A stretch of 64,000 nt of DNA from Cristatella mucedo (lineage: Eukaryota; Bryozoa; Phylactolaemata; Cristatellidae): positions 2,508,501 through 2,572,500 of the forward strand of contig WPIO01000008.1 in NCBI GenBank assembly GCA_009760855.2, given 5' to 3'. Every line of letters begins with the position of its first letter. Positions within the stretch are counted from its first letter, which is position 1. Shown piece after piece: positions 37,085 to 49,439 of the stretch. Made by a program: the position numbers and the translations under genes. The notes beneath the pieces are model-generated. The model saw only the letters and a list, made by a program, of their open reading frames with translations. It was not told where the DNA came from and ran no database searches.

Positions 37085-37655
37085 CTCTGAGCGTCAAGGT
37101 CTACACGGCTACAGCTTGTCAAGGTACATGCTTGTGAATTTCAGGCAGCTTCATTTGCAGTGCCCCATAAATAAATAACTCGGATAGTACTGAACGTGTC
37201 AATGTGAAATTTGATACGTGAGTTTCGCTCTACTTGTAAATCGCGCAAATAGTTCATTTATAATTTCAGTTGGATGAGTATTGCTACGCGAGTCCATGAT
37301 TGTAGCAGATAAAGCTGCAGGATGTCGGTTACTGCAGTGATCTAAACGTATTCAACTCACATTTAAAAGCTAACATCGATCCGTGCAGTATTAGCCGAGT
37401 TATGGAATTTACATATATATCACAAAGCTAGGCTGTAAATGAAACTATTCAAATGTCACAAGCATTTACCTCAACAAGCTAAGGGCCTCGATGTTCGGAG
37501 CTTCAACTAGACGGATTACAAGTGATAAAGGATGCAAAGATCAATGAATTTGCTACTTGTGGACATGCCGCTTCTAGCTTACTTCCGGGTTAGACATGGT
37601 TTGCGTTATCATTTTTCCTTTGGCGTGGAAATCGTCACAGCTTCCGATACCATGG
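37085..37655. mobile_element. Palindromic repeat family P, copy 1
   Basis: The left half (from 37113: GTCAAGGTACATGCTTGTGA, GCAGCTTCATTTGCAG) is the reverse complement of the right half (GTAAATGAAACTATTCAAAT, CACAAGCATTTACCTCAACA), with its centre near 37300. The outer right block TTAGACATGGTTTGCG ... CGTGGAAATCGTCACAGCTT also occurs at 51340-51400 and inverted at 61890-61960. Confidence 0.7.
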
Positions 37656-38404
37656 TAACCCGACGTAAGCGTGCAGGACAAAAGCGTGCCGACAAATGCG
37701 CACAAAGAATAGCTTTAAGGAATTCTGGTGTATTTTATTTTCCTAATTAGAGTTTATTAGAGGAAATCAATACTACGCATTAAATAAAAATCTGAAAAAT
37801 TTCGAGCATTTTCAACTTCAATCAGTATCAACAATTTTCAATTGTAACATTTTCGTATCATTTACTAATTTTAAGTAGCTTTTAGTCTAATTGTGGTGCA
37901 GTCTTCTCAACCGTCACAGTTCACGGTTCGCATGTCATGCAAAAATGATCAAATTTAATTTTTACGCTGCGCATTGATGAAAATTGAACTATTCATGGAT
38001 AGGTTTCGCTAGTTAATTTTGTGTCTAATTTAAAAACTTTAACAATTAATTCGTTTTAGGCCAAATAGTTATTACTAATTAATTTTAATACAATGTCTAT
38101 TATTATTGTTACACAGTAGCAATTGAATAATTAAGAATTGACAGAACTTGAAATTTGTTACTTCCATATCATCCAACGATGCAATAATTATTTCTCCTTG
38201 GCTTAATAGCAATTGATTTGGAAGATAGAAAGCCAGTTGAATCAATTAAATAAAATTTTTTCGACATTTACTCTTAGGTCTCTGCTGGTAGGAATGAGAA
38301 AGGCTGATCTTAAAGTCCGAGAGATTCATTAAATTATCACCTTGTTTAATTACTTCCTTTGGCTCCCAATCAAAGAGCGAATATGCTCAATAATTTTCTC
38401 ATTG
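37656..38404. other. AT-rich sequence, nothing recognised
   Basis: Rich in TTTAATT and ATTAATT; no frame, RNA gene or repeat match. Confidence 0.4.
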
Positions 38405-38556
38405 GCCCGGTTTGGCCCAGGGTTTACCGTGCTCGCCTCTAATGACCAAGGTCAAGGTGACCACATTTACGACCGAGGTCATGGGTTCGAGCCCTATAAC
38501 GTGTGTGAAGCACCTAGATAGAGATAAGTTCTCTGAGGGCGCTATATAAATAGATT
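38405..38556 (+). mobile_element. SINE A
   Basis: Head GGTTTGGCCCAGGGTTTACC, GGGTTCGAGCCC B-box-like motif and tail AGATAAGTTCTCTGAGGGCG. It abuts the left end of Tigger 1. Confidence 0.8.
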
Positions 38557-39586
38557 ACGGTGGTGCGTGCCTTGATTTATGAGCGTAGAAACTAGCAGCG
38601 TTTTTCAAGATAAGACCAATTTTTTTATTTGACTTGTGAGCTAAAATTCGAGCTACGAGCCTCAGCTTCAGATAGACCACCGCCAGTCGGCGCAGCGAAC
38701 GCCGCAGTGAGCGCCGCTGCAGCATCCGTCCGTCCCAGCATTCCCCCCGCCGCCTCAGACGCGTCCACTTTAGGCGGCGGAGCTCGCTGCTGCGGAAGGA
38801 AGCATCCGTGTTGCGCTCGCATTTGTGCTTGCAGCTATTGTGTGAAACTTTGTTTTTCCAGCCACGGATCCGAAGAGTGCGAGTGCGCGGAGCAGCGAAG
38901 TGCTGAGGAGAGAAAAGAATGCGGACGATGTGCATCTAATTTAAGAGAAGTCGCTATCGAAAAGCACGACCAAAGTGTGCGTGCTTGCGACTTGGCGAAG
39001 CAGTAATACCTAGCGTAGCACTTCTACGATCTGCACAAAGTGAAGAAGAGGAAGGATTCGATTAAGATTATAACGCCAGCGTGAGGGCGTTATAATACTT
39101 TCTGCACGGTGAATATCTATTTGTGAAACTATGGAAAGTCTGCCGATGGTGTGGTTGACGTGAAAGCAGCTCGCAGAAGATACCGTGACGGTGGCGGCAA
39201 TCTGCGAGAAAGCACGAGCTTTCGTTTCGCTTGATTTTCTGAAGCAGACCCCAGACGCTTTAGTGGACGAGATATCGGGCGAACCGTTTAAAGTCAGTCG
39301 GGGCTGGCTCGAGAATTATAATAAGAGGACCGGCATTCGCTTCACAGTGACGCAGCCGTATCCGTCACGGTGACGCAGCAGCGAGCGAGCGCGGATGTGA
39401 AGGCCGCCGAGGATGGCCTCAAAACCTTTACCTGAATTATATCAGCACAAGGATGCGTCCTCCTGCAAGTCTTCAACTGTGACAGAAACACGAAGACTCT
39501 TCTGGAAGAAGATGCCAAGGAGGACTTATATATATACAGCGGCAGAAGGGAGGAGAGGATGTCGGGCCACCAACCCAAGAAGTCGT

Positions 39587-39765
39587 GATGGTACACTAGG
39601 TGAGGAGGCGCGGTTGGTCGCCTTTCACGACCTCGGTCCCGAGGTCGCTGGGGGTTCGAATCCTTCGGTGACCTGCGATTCTGCATCGCCGCTGCCAACG
39701 GTGCTGATAGCTGCACAGGCTTCTTGTCTGCCTCTATACAAACGAGGCTGTTGAATCAGCGAGTA
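39587..39765 (+). mobile_element. SINE B nested in Tigger 1
   Basis: A-box-like TGGTACACTAGGTGAGGAGG, B-box-like GGGTTCGAATCC, body CTGATAGCTGCACAGGCTTC and tail ACGAGGCTGTTGAATCAGCG. It replaces transposase sequence between the first catalytic block and RAWATGKFF. The best-preserved head of the family here. Confidence 0.8.
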
Positions 39766-40282
39766 TTTAAGGATAGGTCTCACCCTCGCACTGTGCGCCA
39801 ACGCAAGCGGCGACTGCAAGATTAAACCGCTGCTCGTCTGTCATTCGGCCGCACACATCACAGAGCCTTTACGACGCATGCGATTCTGAAAAAAGCTGCA
39901 GGCTATATGGCGGGCCGCCCTGAGGGCATGGGCCACCGGGAAGTTCTTTGTGGACTGGATGAATTTGGCCTTTGGTCCTGACGTTAAGAAATGTCTACTG
40001 AATAAAAACCTACGCCTGCCTGCAAGGTCTTCTCGTCCTGGACACCTGCTGCACCTGCTGCACCTGCTGCTGCTCACCCATCGAATCTCGAAGACGACAT
40101 CCTCGAAGAGTTTATAAAGGTTGTTTAGCTTCCGCCCAACACAAACCCTCTCCTGCAGCCCATGGACCAGCAGCGGATTTCTAATTTGAAGAAGCCCTTC
40201 ACCACGCACTAGTTCCACCGCTGCTTTGAGGTGACGGAGAGCACAAACCTCACCCTTCGAGAGTTCCGAAAGGACCACTATA

Positions 40283-40284
<2 letters not shown>

Positions 40285-40341
<57 letters not shown>

Positions 40342-40342
40342 C

Positions 40343-40388
<46 letters not shown>
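40285..40388. repeat. (AT)n microsatellite in Tigger 1
   Basis: About 104 bp of TA with TACATA interruptions; interrupts the transposase after FRKDHYRI. Confidence 0.96.
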
Positions 40389-40391
<3 letters not shown>

Positions 40392-41239
40392 CGCGATATG
40401 CTTCAGAATTATTGACCTGGCCTCGCAGGGTGTTGCAAAGAGGACCTTAGCCTCTGCGCGGAAGAAGCTGGGGTCTGAGCTTTCGTCTGAAACGGACTTC
40501 AAAAGACTCGAACCGGAAGCGACGGCGGCGGAGGAGATTGTCTCCCTCGGCAAGTCCGCGGGCTTGGGCGCGAATGAGGGTGACGTCAACGACCTCATCG
40601 AGGCGCTCTCCGAAGAGCTGACAGCTAAGGGAGCTAGAGACGCAGCAGCAGCACGTGGAGGTGCTGCGGGAAATAGGTGACGCGGAGGAAGTTATCTCTA
40701 CGAGTGGGTTAAAGGGGAAATATTAGAAATGTGGGAGAAACTTCCAGACTTCATTCAAAATAAACGATAAGGAAAAGTTGCAAAGGGACGTGCGACGAAG
40801 CTATTTAATGACAATTGCTTAACTAATTTCAGAAACATTCTGAAGGTGAGAATGAAGCAGACCTCACTGGACAGGTTTTTATCGAAAACCCCTGCAGATT
40901 AAAGTGATGAAAGCGTGGCAAAAAAGTAAAAAATAAGCGAATAAGATTAAGTTATTCATTTCACTCTTTCTCCTCCAACTCTGTCAGCATCTTCAAGTCA
41001 TCTGATGTTCAAGGTAAAAGTTGTACATTATATTTGATAAAACAATTTTATTGCAGTAAATTCTATTGGATTGCGTTTTTATTCAATATTTGTTATTCAT
41101 AAGCACATTTTTTAATTTAAAAACACAAGATAAAAACCGCGGTGTTTTTGGGGTCCGGAACAGATTAATGGCATTTCAATAAGAAAAATTGATTTGACAT
41201 ACGATTAATTTTTTGTTAACAGCTCCGTTGAAAAGCTCA

Positions 41240-41914
<675 letters not shown>

Positions 41915-42090
41915 TCGGCTTAGGTTTTAGCATTCGGAGTTCAGAATTTTTGGGCCTTTAGGATACCGGGTATAGGGTTTAAGGTTCAGGTTTAGGCTCT
42001 AGGGTTCCGCACACGTGGGTTACCAAGTTGAACTTACTGCTATGAGCGAAGTGATGCTTGCAGAAAGGTAGCCATCTCTCTATGCAAAAC
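41915..42090. mobile_element. Half copy of the 2.7-kb-position MITE family
   Basis: TTTAGGG-like units (41918-42005) followed by GGGTTACCAAGTTGAACTTA and GCAGAAAGGTAGCCATCTCT, matching the right half of 2745-3058. Confidence 0.5.
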
Positions 42091-42129
42091 GGCTCCGTTT
42101 TGGCTGCTTGAAGAGCCGGCACCCCTTCC

Positions 42130-42132
<3 letters not shown>

Positions 42133-42179
<47 letters not shown>

Positions 42180-42275
42180 GTTCGAGTCTTTCTGTATCTC
42201 TCCGTCTCAGTTTCTCTCTCTGTCTCTGTTTGTCTCTGTCTCTGTCCCTCATTCCCTCTCTCTCTCTCTCTTGCA
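42133..42275. repeat. (CT)n and CTGTCT-rich tract
   Basis: 42 bp of pure CT followed by impure CT-rich sequence. Confidence 0.9.
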
Positions 42276-42497
42276 ATTTTCATGCCATTCCAGATCACCC
42301 ACGTTGTCGTCCGTGGATGAAAATTTCGCTCCTGCAGAGCTTCTAATAATTTTTTTGCCACCTAGCCCTTTCAACGCTGCCAGTACTAACTGCAATGCCT
42401 GATGCTAGGTAGAGGCCAAGCCCAGCTGTAAGGTACGGGAGCGTCTCGTTCAGCTGGGCCTGCCTGCCTGCCGGGTCGACGAGCGATTTGAGTCTTC

Positions 42498-42602
42498 TAG
42501 CAGACGACTTTTTATTGCCCGCTGCTAGCGGAAGCGATAGCCGCAAAGGCTCTTCTGCGGCGGCTATTGGATGAATTGGCCGTTGATGCTGCTACCCGCA
42601 GT
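42498..42602 (+). mobile_element. SINE B body fragment
   Basis: GACGACTTTTTATTGCCCGC and GATAGCCGCAAAGGCTCTTC match the SINE B body; the tail is diverged and the head absent. Confidence 0.5.
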
Positions 42603-43260
42603 GCTTGCTTAACCGGCTCGGCCGTCGTCGACAGACGGTGTCGGTCGACCTGAATCTGAGAGGTCAAGCGATCCACTTCCTAGTCACCAAAAGTAGGTTC
42701 GCGCGCTCCCGATCCCGAAGTTCCGAAGCGCCCACCGCAGCGGTTTCCAATCAGTCCAAATCTAGTCAGACAACAATGGCTCCGAGGCACTCCCGATTCG
42801 TGCAAGCCGCTACAGCTCGCGTGACTCCAAAGAACGCTTTCGCACGCGAACGGCCCACCTCTATATGGGAAAGGCCTATCTAGAAATCATTCGGTCGTCG
42901 TCGTTGCCCCCCCCCCCGCCGCCGCCGCCGAGCTTCTGCGCTTCGAGCTCGGTTGCTCCTTTTGTCTTCCGGTGAAGAGCCGTCGCTCCAACAATGGCTC
43001 GTCGATTGGCAGCAGCCGGCGGCGGCGGCGTCATCGGACGCGAAGCGCGCGAGACGCTGCAGGCGGTAGCGGTAAGCACGCGCGCGTCTTCTGCGATCAT
43101 CGCTCGGCTCCGCTGCTAGCGGCGGCCATCCGAGTTCAAAGTGCATTTCCGGATCGTCGAGAAAAGTGCGCTCCCTTTATCCGGTAATTAATCGTGCCGC
43201 GCCGCCGCGAGGTGGGTTCGTCGTATTTTGGAGATCGCAATCGAAATTCGCCCAGCAGGT
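42603..43260. promoter_or_regulatory. CpG-rich island, gene not identified
   Basis: Dense CpG with CCGCCGCCGCCG (42916-42930) and GGCGGCGGCGGCG (43019-43031). A possible promoter region; no coding sequence recognised. Confidence 0.4.
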
Positions 43261-43644
43261 TTTCTACTGTCAGCGCCAGCAATAAGTCAAAACTAGGATA
43301 CTGAATCCGCGGTCGTTGTAAATGCGACGGTTAAAGACCGCCTTTCGCTAGAAGTAGCGGCCACTCATTCGAGCGTTTGACGGAGATGAAATCTTATAGA
43401 CGACGGTTTAAAAAAATTCGAAAATAACACACAATTCAAAGAATAAAGATACCGCTATTTGATTGGACGAAGCTATGGAATGGTTTGGCCTTTCATCAGC
43501 ACGGAACCGCTGGGAGGGAGGAGCCTGGGAGCCTTCGCCCCTCCCCCCTGAAGAGCTTCGCCGGAAACGCCAGCTTTAAGCCCTTCGCCGAAAGCGTGGC
43601 ATCCCCCTCCTTGGTGGCTAATAGGCATCTGCAGTGCAGGCTAG
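43261..43644. other. No recognised feature
   Basis: Unique sequence. Confidence 0.3.
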
Positions 43645-43800
43645 CTGATTTAACATTCTCACTTCAAAAGTGATAGAAAAAACCTTAATGGCTGACGCCA
43701 CCGCTTGCAGTTGGCAACAAAAGATTGCCCGTCACCGGACTCGAACCCACGAACCCCGGGTCGTGACATGAGAGCGCCTTATTCTTGGGCCACGACCCAC
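43645..43800 (-). mobile_element. SINE B, full-length-looking
   Basis: Reversed, it has head GGCCCAAGAATAAGGCGCTC, B-box-like GGGTTCGAGTCCGG, body CTGCAAGCGGTGGCGTCAGC and tail GTTAAATCAGCTAGCC. Confidence 0.75.
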
Positions 43801-43988
43801 GGTATGCGAAAGGGCAAGCTTCGGTGTGCAGTATAGGGGTTTCTCCGGGGTCAAGGGTCAGCGACTGATATTTTGTAGGCGGGTCTAAGCAGGCACGCTG
43901 GGGTGGCGCAAAGCGAAGCTTCGCGGGTTTCTTCAGCTGGGAGCGACCGGTCTGCTTTGGATGTGGCAAAATAAGACGACCGGACAAG
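43801..43988. other. No recognised feature
   Basis: Unique sequence between a SINE and a palindromic microsatellite. Confidence 0.3.
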
Positions 43989-44098
43989 TTATATAATACA
44001 TAGTATATAGTATATAGTATATACTATATACTATATAGTATATAGTATATAGTATATGGTATATACTATATACTATATACTATATAATATATGTAATA
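43989..44098. repeat. Palindromic (TATAGTATA)n array
   Basis: Runs of ATATAGT switch to ATATACT and back several times, so each run is the complement of the next. Strong cruciform potential. Confidence 0.9.
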
Positions 44099-44324
44099 AG
44101 CTGACCTTTGAGTTCGTAGCTTCAGGTTCTCGCTCAGTGAACAAAGAAGATCGCGTTTCATTTTTGAGGAGGCCTGAGCAGCAGCCCTGACAGTCGGACG
44201 CTCAGTTTCAGGGTCCTTTTTCGGTCAACGCCGTCCTCCGCCTTAAAGGCTATCTATCTATCATATTTTTTGGCAAGTTTATGTAATGTAATGTACCTCC
44301 GTCAGTAACTCCACAAAGTCACAA
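44099..44324. other. No recognised feature
   Basis: Unique sequence. Confidence 0.3.
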
Positions 44325-44600
44325 AGACCACGTGGGTGTTACGCAGGAGAGTTTTGTATAGCGCACTCGCAGCCTAAGCGGCTTTCGGTACGCACGCATT
44401 CGGTAGCCAACAGACTTCGACTCACGCAACAAAGAGAAAGTGGGAAGCATAGCAGAGTCAGGAGAGCAGTTGAGGTAGTGAGTAGCATAGAAGCAGCAGT
44501 TCAGGACCGCTGAAAAAGATGTGCCATAGTCAGCAGTTGGAGAGTAGTTTATAGATGTTATATCAATTATAATGAGACACATGTATAGCTAGCGTCATAA
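44325..44600 (-). mobile_element. LINE family C fragment
   Basis: Shares CTTTCGGTACG ... CATTCGGTAGCCAACAGACT and AGTTGAGGTAGTGAG blocks with 63555-63870. Confidence 0.55.
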
Positions 44601-45005
44601 GAGACCTAAACCTCTTTCAAAGCACTTTGCATACGCCGCAAAGTAAATAAGCCTACCGCGTAGAGTACCATGCAACTGCTCTATGCGAGCAGTGACCTGG
44701 CGAAGCACTTCGTTTAGCGCTCGCATTAATGGCTTCCGTGAAAAAAATTCCTTTGAAAAGAAAAAGCGACTTTTGCGTGGTGACTTATTAAAGACTCAGC
44801 GAGCTTTGCTGGTAGGTAAAAATGATAGCGTTCTTATTCGCCGTGTTGCTAAGGAAAAGAAGCTGCGTCTATACGTCGCCAGGCACTCAAATGGCGATTT
44901 TTCCAAATTGGGCTCGCTGTGAAGAAAATGCTTCCCGTTTCGACTTTCTATGCATCGAGGATAGGAAAAACAAGCTGTAGCGCTATACTCAGGTCGTGTC
45001 CACCC
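44601..45005. other. No recognised gene
   Basis: A 79-codon basic frame (44683-44922) is open but resembles no family I know. Confidence 0.3.
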
Positions 45006-45093
45006 GTAAAGATTTAGCTTCCTAAAAGTAAAGATTTAGCTTCCTAAAAGTAAAGATTTAGCTTCCTAAAAGTAAAGATTTAGCTTCCTGAAA
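45006..45093. repeat. 22-bp minisatellite, 4 copies
   Basis: TAAAGATTTAGCTTCCTAAA-type units, essentially identical until the last. Confidence 0.97.
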
Positions 45094-45404
45094 ACGACTC
45101 TTAACTGCGGACTCGCAGCAGCGACTTAAATGAAGCGCGATTGACGGTGAGTGGCGCCTAGCCCCGCGGTGTCGCTCCGATGCGCCTCCTCTCCTGCGCA
45201 TCGCCTTGCGCACCGCCGTCTCCACCAATCGGCACCTCTTCTCTGCTCACCCACCTGCATCGACGTCATTGCAAGCAAAGCTAAAAGCCCTCGCGCTCCC
45301 GTTCCGTACAGCGAGCGCATCGTTTTCTTGCGTGCTGCGCGTCGTGCGATTTTTTGCTCGACATTGCCGCTAATCGGATGATATAATTCCTTTTCATACT
45401 AAGG
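45094..45404. other. CpG-rich, no gene recognised
   Basis: Includes AGCGACTTAAATGAAGCGCG and a GC-rich stretch to 45380. Confidence 0.3.
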
Positions 45405-45481
45405 ACGCGTCTAGAAAGAGATTTAGTTCTCCCATGGCGAGAACAATGAATAGTTCACTATTTTATTATTATTATTATTAC
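45405..45481 (+). mobile_element. LINE/SINE tail scrap
   Basis: GTCTAGAAAGAGATTTAGTT ... followed by (ATT)n, a degenerate 3' hairpin tail. Confidence 0.55.
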
Positions 45482-45999
45482 GAGCGCATAAATAGCTGCG
45501 CAAAGGCGCAGCCGCAACGACTTACCGACCGGCAGACAACCACTAAGACCGACTGTCATGGTTAGGCGCTGCATTTGATTTATTCTTCTAGGAGATAATC
45601 TCCCCAGCGTTTAAATGTTTAACGAAATGGCGCGCTGGTTGAAAGTCTGCCCATCACTATTCCACAACTCAATGCACAATTCAACGTTCAATTTCAACTA
45701 TGAGAGCAACAAGCTGTAGCTCCGTATGCATATTAGTTAACCATCTCTCCTTATATTCTTGATGTGAAACTCAAAATAGCTGTACCGTTGTCTCAGAATC
45801 ATAAATATAAAGAAGAGCACACTGTAACCGTGGTATCAGCGACAGGTGTGTGTAGACCCACGCACTCACTTAAAAAATTGTGGAGACTGATTATTATCAT
45901 AATTATTGTTATTAAAGATACTGCAATTGGCTCTCCGGGCAAGGATTGGAAGCATGTCCATCTTTCGCAGCGAGTGATTAGCTACTGACAAACGTCACA
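45482..45999. other. No recognised feature
   Basis: Unique sequence with a TTATTATCATAATTATTG patch at about 45890. Confidence 0.35.
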
Positions 46000-46235
46000 A
46001 CGTCCCCTGGCATGAGGACATTTAAAAAGAAGCTTAAAACGCACCTGTTTGTTACAGCATCCGGTGGGTCTTTGTGATTCGTCCTTCATGTGCATGTACC
46101 TGCGTACACTATGCCTGCTGCTTGCGGATGTTACCACAAAAAATTTGGTAATGCTTTACACGCAGCATCTGCAAAGTGCCTAGAGAGAGTCAGTTCTCTG
46201 ATGGCGCTATACACATGTATTACTATTATTGTAGT
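46000..46235 (+). mobile_element. LINE 3' end
   Basis: GGACATTTAAAAAGAAGCTT, GTGATTCGTCCTTCATGTGC and tail AAAGTGCCTAGAGAGAGTCA ... TGATGGCGCTATACACATG with ATT units. Confidence 0.75.
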
Positions 46236-46926
46236 TATCACTATTAGCCATTAGTAGATAGTATTTCGTAAATCCACCAGCTCTCTAGTAAATAGTTCAA
46301 AATATTCCAGCCTACGTCTGGTCAAAAGAAGTCAACGTCAAGGTTATATAGTTAACTCTTAATGAGGCCGCTTTAACTAGAATGGCTACTACCTTTGTCA
46401 CTGGCAAAATCAAACACATAATTCAAAACCGCTGTGGCGACTGGAACTTGAGCGGTCTCCGACAGTCATTAAGCCAAAGGGTAAGAACTATATAAAAATG
46501 TGCTGCTGAATTGACCGCAGGGTTTCTGCGGCTCGTCAAGCAGCCTTGACAGTGATAGCGTCACTCTAGGTAGGGTGCATGAAATGGCGCGGGGCTTCTG
46601 GAGTTGAAACTACGACGGCCAAAACTGGATTCCCGAGTTGCGCTAAATCAACTATTTCGACAGAAGTAAAAGTTGTAAAGTGTCCTTGCCTGGAAGTAGA
46701 GCCGTCGCCCATTCCTCTGCAGCTCATTCGCTCGAGCTTTCGCGAAGCTTTCATCGTCACTTATGTACTTGAAAGTAATCTAGGAATTGCATTCATTCAT
46801 CTCACTCGCATGGCTTTGCCGCCGCACAGCCCAGAAGAGGCGGAAGCTTCGGCGAAGGCGGCTGCGAAGCGTCCGAGTTTCGAGCAGCGAACCCTTAATC
46901 TTTCTTCAAAGCATCTATGGAGCGCA
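46236..46926. other. No recognised gene
   Basis: A 116-codon plus frame (46579-46929) ends at the (AG)n tract. It shows no domain; a chance frame is as likely. Confidence 0.3.
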
Positions 46927-46927
46927 T

Positions 46928-47026
<99 letters not shown>
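46927..47026. repeat. (AG)n microsatellite
   Basis: About 100 bp of GA. Confidence 0.96.
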
Positions 47027-47676
47027 CAGCACTCCGAGGGCTCTGCACTAATGTATCGTTATTATTAACGTCAATCTCGCCAAAAGACCGCATTTCAAAA
47101 GAAGTGAGGTCAGCAACTCAATTTTTTGGTATCGTCTTCTGAGACGATGCGAACTTAAATGGGATGTTTCCATTGTAAGACGTGCGAGGCCATTGGCTTC
47201 CTTGTCTAGAGGAAGTTGCCGTCGCGCTTGCAAAGCGCCCCAGCGAAAGGGGTTTTAGATGAGTCAGGAGAGGCGGCACGCCGAGCTATGTGCCTCTGGC
47301 TGGAAACTTCCAACCGCAGAGTGATTTCGTCCTGCGGTTTAAGCTGCTCGCCTTTGGCGACATCATTTTTATAAAATAAAGTGGAGTGGAGTGCACGTCT
47401 CTTGCTTAGGCAGCTTGCGTCTGGGCAACGCGTGCTCTGAGCTCTGAGCGGGTGGTACTCGCTCTCCCATTTTGGGGAGAGCGAAGCTTCCGGCAGAAAA
47501 ATAAAATGCCAAATGAAAAATGCGAAAAATGTGAAATGACAGCTTTGTTTAGAGGGGGAATAATTTTGGGTTTAGTATTTAATGGTTGCATAGTCTGGGG
47601 TTTATGACTCATGGTTAAATTGATAGACTTTGCATTTTTCTCTGGGTTTGAATTTTTAGGCTAAAAAAATTAAAAC
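47027..47676. other. No recognised gene; short TTTAGGG-like patch
   Basis: 47555-47640 has GGTTTATG and TTTAGTATTT units similar to the MITE interior, continuing at 47790-47830 after a SINE A. Confidence 0.35.
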
Positions 47677-47787
47677 TACAATTCACTTGTATAGAACCCA
47701 AAGATTACAAAATCTCTGTTCAGGCGCGTCACATAGGCCAAGGGGTTCGAGCCCTAAAGTGCACGATGCGAGCACCAGGGTCAAACC
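47677..47787 (-). mobile_element. SINE A
   Basis: Inverted tail ACAATTCACTTGTATAGAAC, B-box-like GGGGTTCGAGCCC, short head. It is inserted in the TTTAGGG-like patch. Confidence 0.7.
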
Positions 47788-47924
47788 AATATTTAGGGTT
47801 TAGGTCTTAGGGTTTAGTATTTAGGTGTCAGAGGAAAACTCTACATAGAAAAATAAAAAAACGTGTTTATTCAACGTAAATATAAACATACGCTGGCTTC
47901 CGCGTTGAACAGCTAGGTACGAGC

Positions 47925-49000
47925 ACTGTGCCCATAGCAGATCTGACGTCGCCGTACGAACAGACGACGCTGCCATCTTGCGCTGGCTCCGTCGCGCCCG
48001 CGTCGGCCTGCTCTGCCAACGAAATACTCGACTGTCCCTTGCGAACTCGCTCTAGAGCAACGAAACGCGTTCGATATCTTCGACGACGGGAGTCCAAGGA
48101 CGTTGGTGAACGATTTTTCGGCCCGCTCGTCTCAATTGCTGTCGTCGCGTCGTGGCGGGCCCGCTCACACAGCGCCGACCCTCAAAAATCCTGCAGGGCG
48201 ACTGTGCCGCGCGGGTCCGCGAGCAAACGAGCGCCTAGATAATTTAAGCGGAAAGCTGCACGCAATTGCGCCATTTGCAGGCGCTTTGTGTGCAGCACGC
48301 CGTTTCGACGACGACGACGACGAGCTGCGTTCCATCTCAAGGTCACCGCGCCTCATGTCAAGGTCACTCACGGTGCTTCAGCGCCGCGGCGTCTCGCCGT
48401 CGCCCGTGTCCGCCAGACGACGCGCCGTAGAAGCCGGGGTAGGCAACGGCCGCCGCCGCCGCCGCTGCTAGCGAGCGCGTTCGGGGGATAGCAGCAGCAG
48501 CAGCAGCAGCCAGGCTTCTTCGAAGCAGCGAAGCGCTCGGGCACGGCAGCCGGGGTGCCGCCAGAGGTGCCGCTTCGGGCAGCTTTGCGACTCCCATCGC
48601 AGCCGGCGCAGCCGACGCGCAGTCGGGCCCGGCAGCGGCAGCGGAGAAGCATCTTTCAACTTCTCGAGCGGGCGGCCAGTCGTGGCGTGTCGTGCGAAGC
48701 GCCTGGATAGAGATTTGAGTTCTCGTAGGGCTCGCTGTGCAAATGAGTTCCGTGCATCGTCCTAAGATGTTTCAAATTGACATTGAGTGTCGCGAGGGGG
48801 TGCGACCTCCGGAAGTACCACTATGGCAGCGCTCGAGAGCGAGAAGTTGCGCTTCAGTACGCACGGTTTCTCGACGCTCGAGGCCGCCTCCCGCTGCCTG
48901 CCGTTGCGTCGCTCGCTCGGGCCTCCGCCGCAGCGCAGCGCAGGAGGAAAGACCTCTCGGCGAGTTTATCCGCATCAAATTGCGACTGCGATGGCCTAGG
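47925..49000. promoter_or_regulatory. CpG island (about 1.1 kb), gene not identified
   Basis: CpG-dense with GACGACGACGACGA (48306), GCCGCCGCCGCCGC (48450) and GCAGCAGCAGCAGCAG (48490). A SINE/LINE tail scrap lies inside at 48693-48752 (GCGAAGCGCCTGGATAGAGA). Several overlapping frames; none recognised. Confidence 0.45.
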
Positions 49001-49439
49001 AATTAGAAGTTTTCAGAAGACTATTAAAATGTCTAAATAATTAACTGAGTGGCATCTTCTACGGTTCAAGGATGACGGAGAAATAGTGGCTGCTTGAGGA
49101 CCCCTCCTTGCACGCGAACCCCTTAAGCAGTCGCAGCAGCTTTTTAGTGCAAGAGAAACTTCAAAATAGACAGGTAAAAGGGTGAAAAACCCAAACCCTT
49201 GCAACTAGCGAACATCAGAAGCAGTGTCGCTATATAAAAGTGTTAAGTGTAGATCTCGTAGACTGGATAGCCAAGGGTTTCCTTCTCTATAGATAAGTTT
49301 TTGGTGCTGCAGAAAAAGCCCACGCTGATTCTGTGGAAGTTATGACAACAAATGGAGACGATTTAGATTGGGTAAGATTTAGGTTTTTTTAATCAGCCAT
49401 TCTAAGGTACGGAAGATATTAAATTATTGAGAACGAAGA
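49001..49439. other. No recognised feature
   Basis: Unique sequence. Confidence 0.35.

Larger units (their letters stand above)
38900..40905 (+). pseudogene. Tigger 1 transposase pseudogene (CENP-B/jerky-like, DDE superfamily)
   Basis: Recognisable pieces in order: an N-terminal helix-turn-helix remnant SVRACDLAKQ then YDLHKVKKRKDSIKI (38940-39065), the CENP-B-type second HTH with EPFKVSRGWLENYNKRTGI (39280-39340), a LFWKKMPRRTYIY block (39505-39540) in which the usual NADETGL catalytic motif is degraded, RAWATGKFFVDWMNLAFGPD (39925-39985), NLEDDILEEF and LPPNTNPLLQPMDQ (40090-40170), the C-terminal [18 protein letters not shown] (40570-40620) and QTSLDRFLSKTP (40860-40895). Frame changes, stops and a CACCTGCTG expansion at 40045-40075 (where the LDNAPAHP catalytic block should be) leave it dead. 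Confidence 0.85.
38558..41238 (+). mobile_element. Tigger 1 (pogo/Tigger DNA transposon), decayed
   Basis: The left end GGTGGTGCGTGCCTTGATTT resembles Tigger terminal repeats. The right subterminal part (41150-41215: GGGGTCCGGAACAGATTAAT, TTTGACATACGATTAATTTT) is the inverted counterpart typical of the family. The extreme right end is lost at the (AT)n tract starting 41241. About 2.7 kb, with one nested SINE B and two (AT)n tracts. Confidence 0.8.

Noticed and set aside
39841-40356. 171-codon minus-strand frame
   Set aside because: It is the antisense of the Tigger 1 transposase plus an (AT)n read-through.
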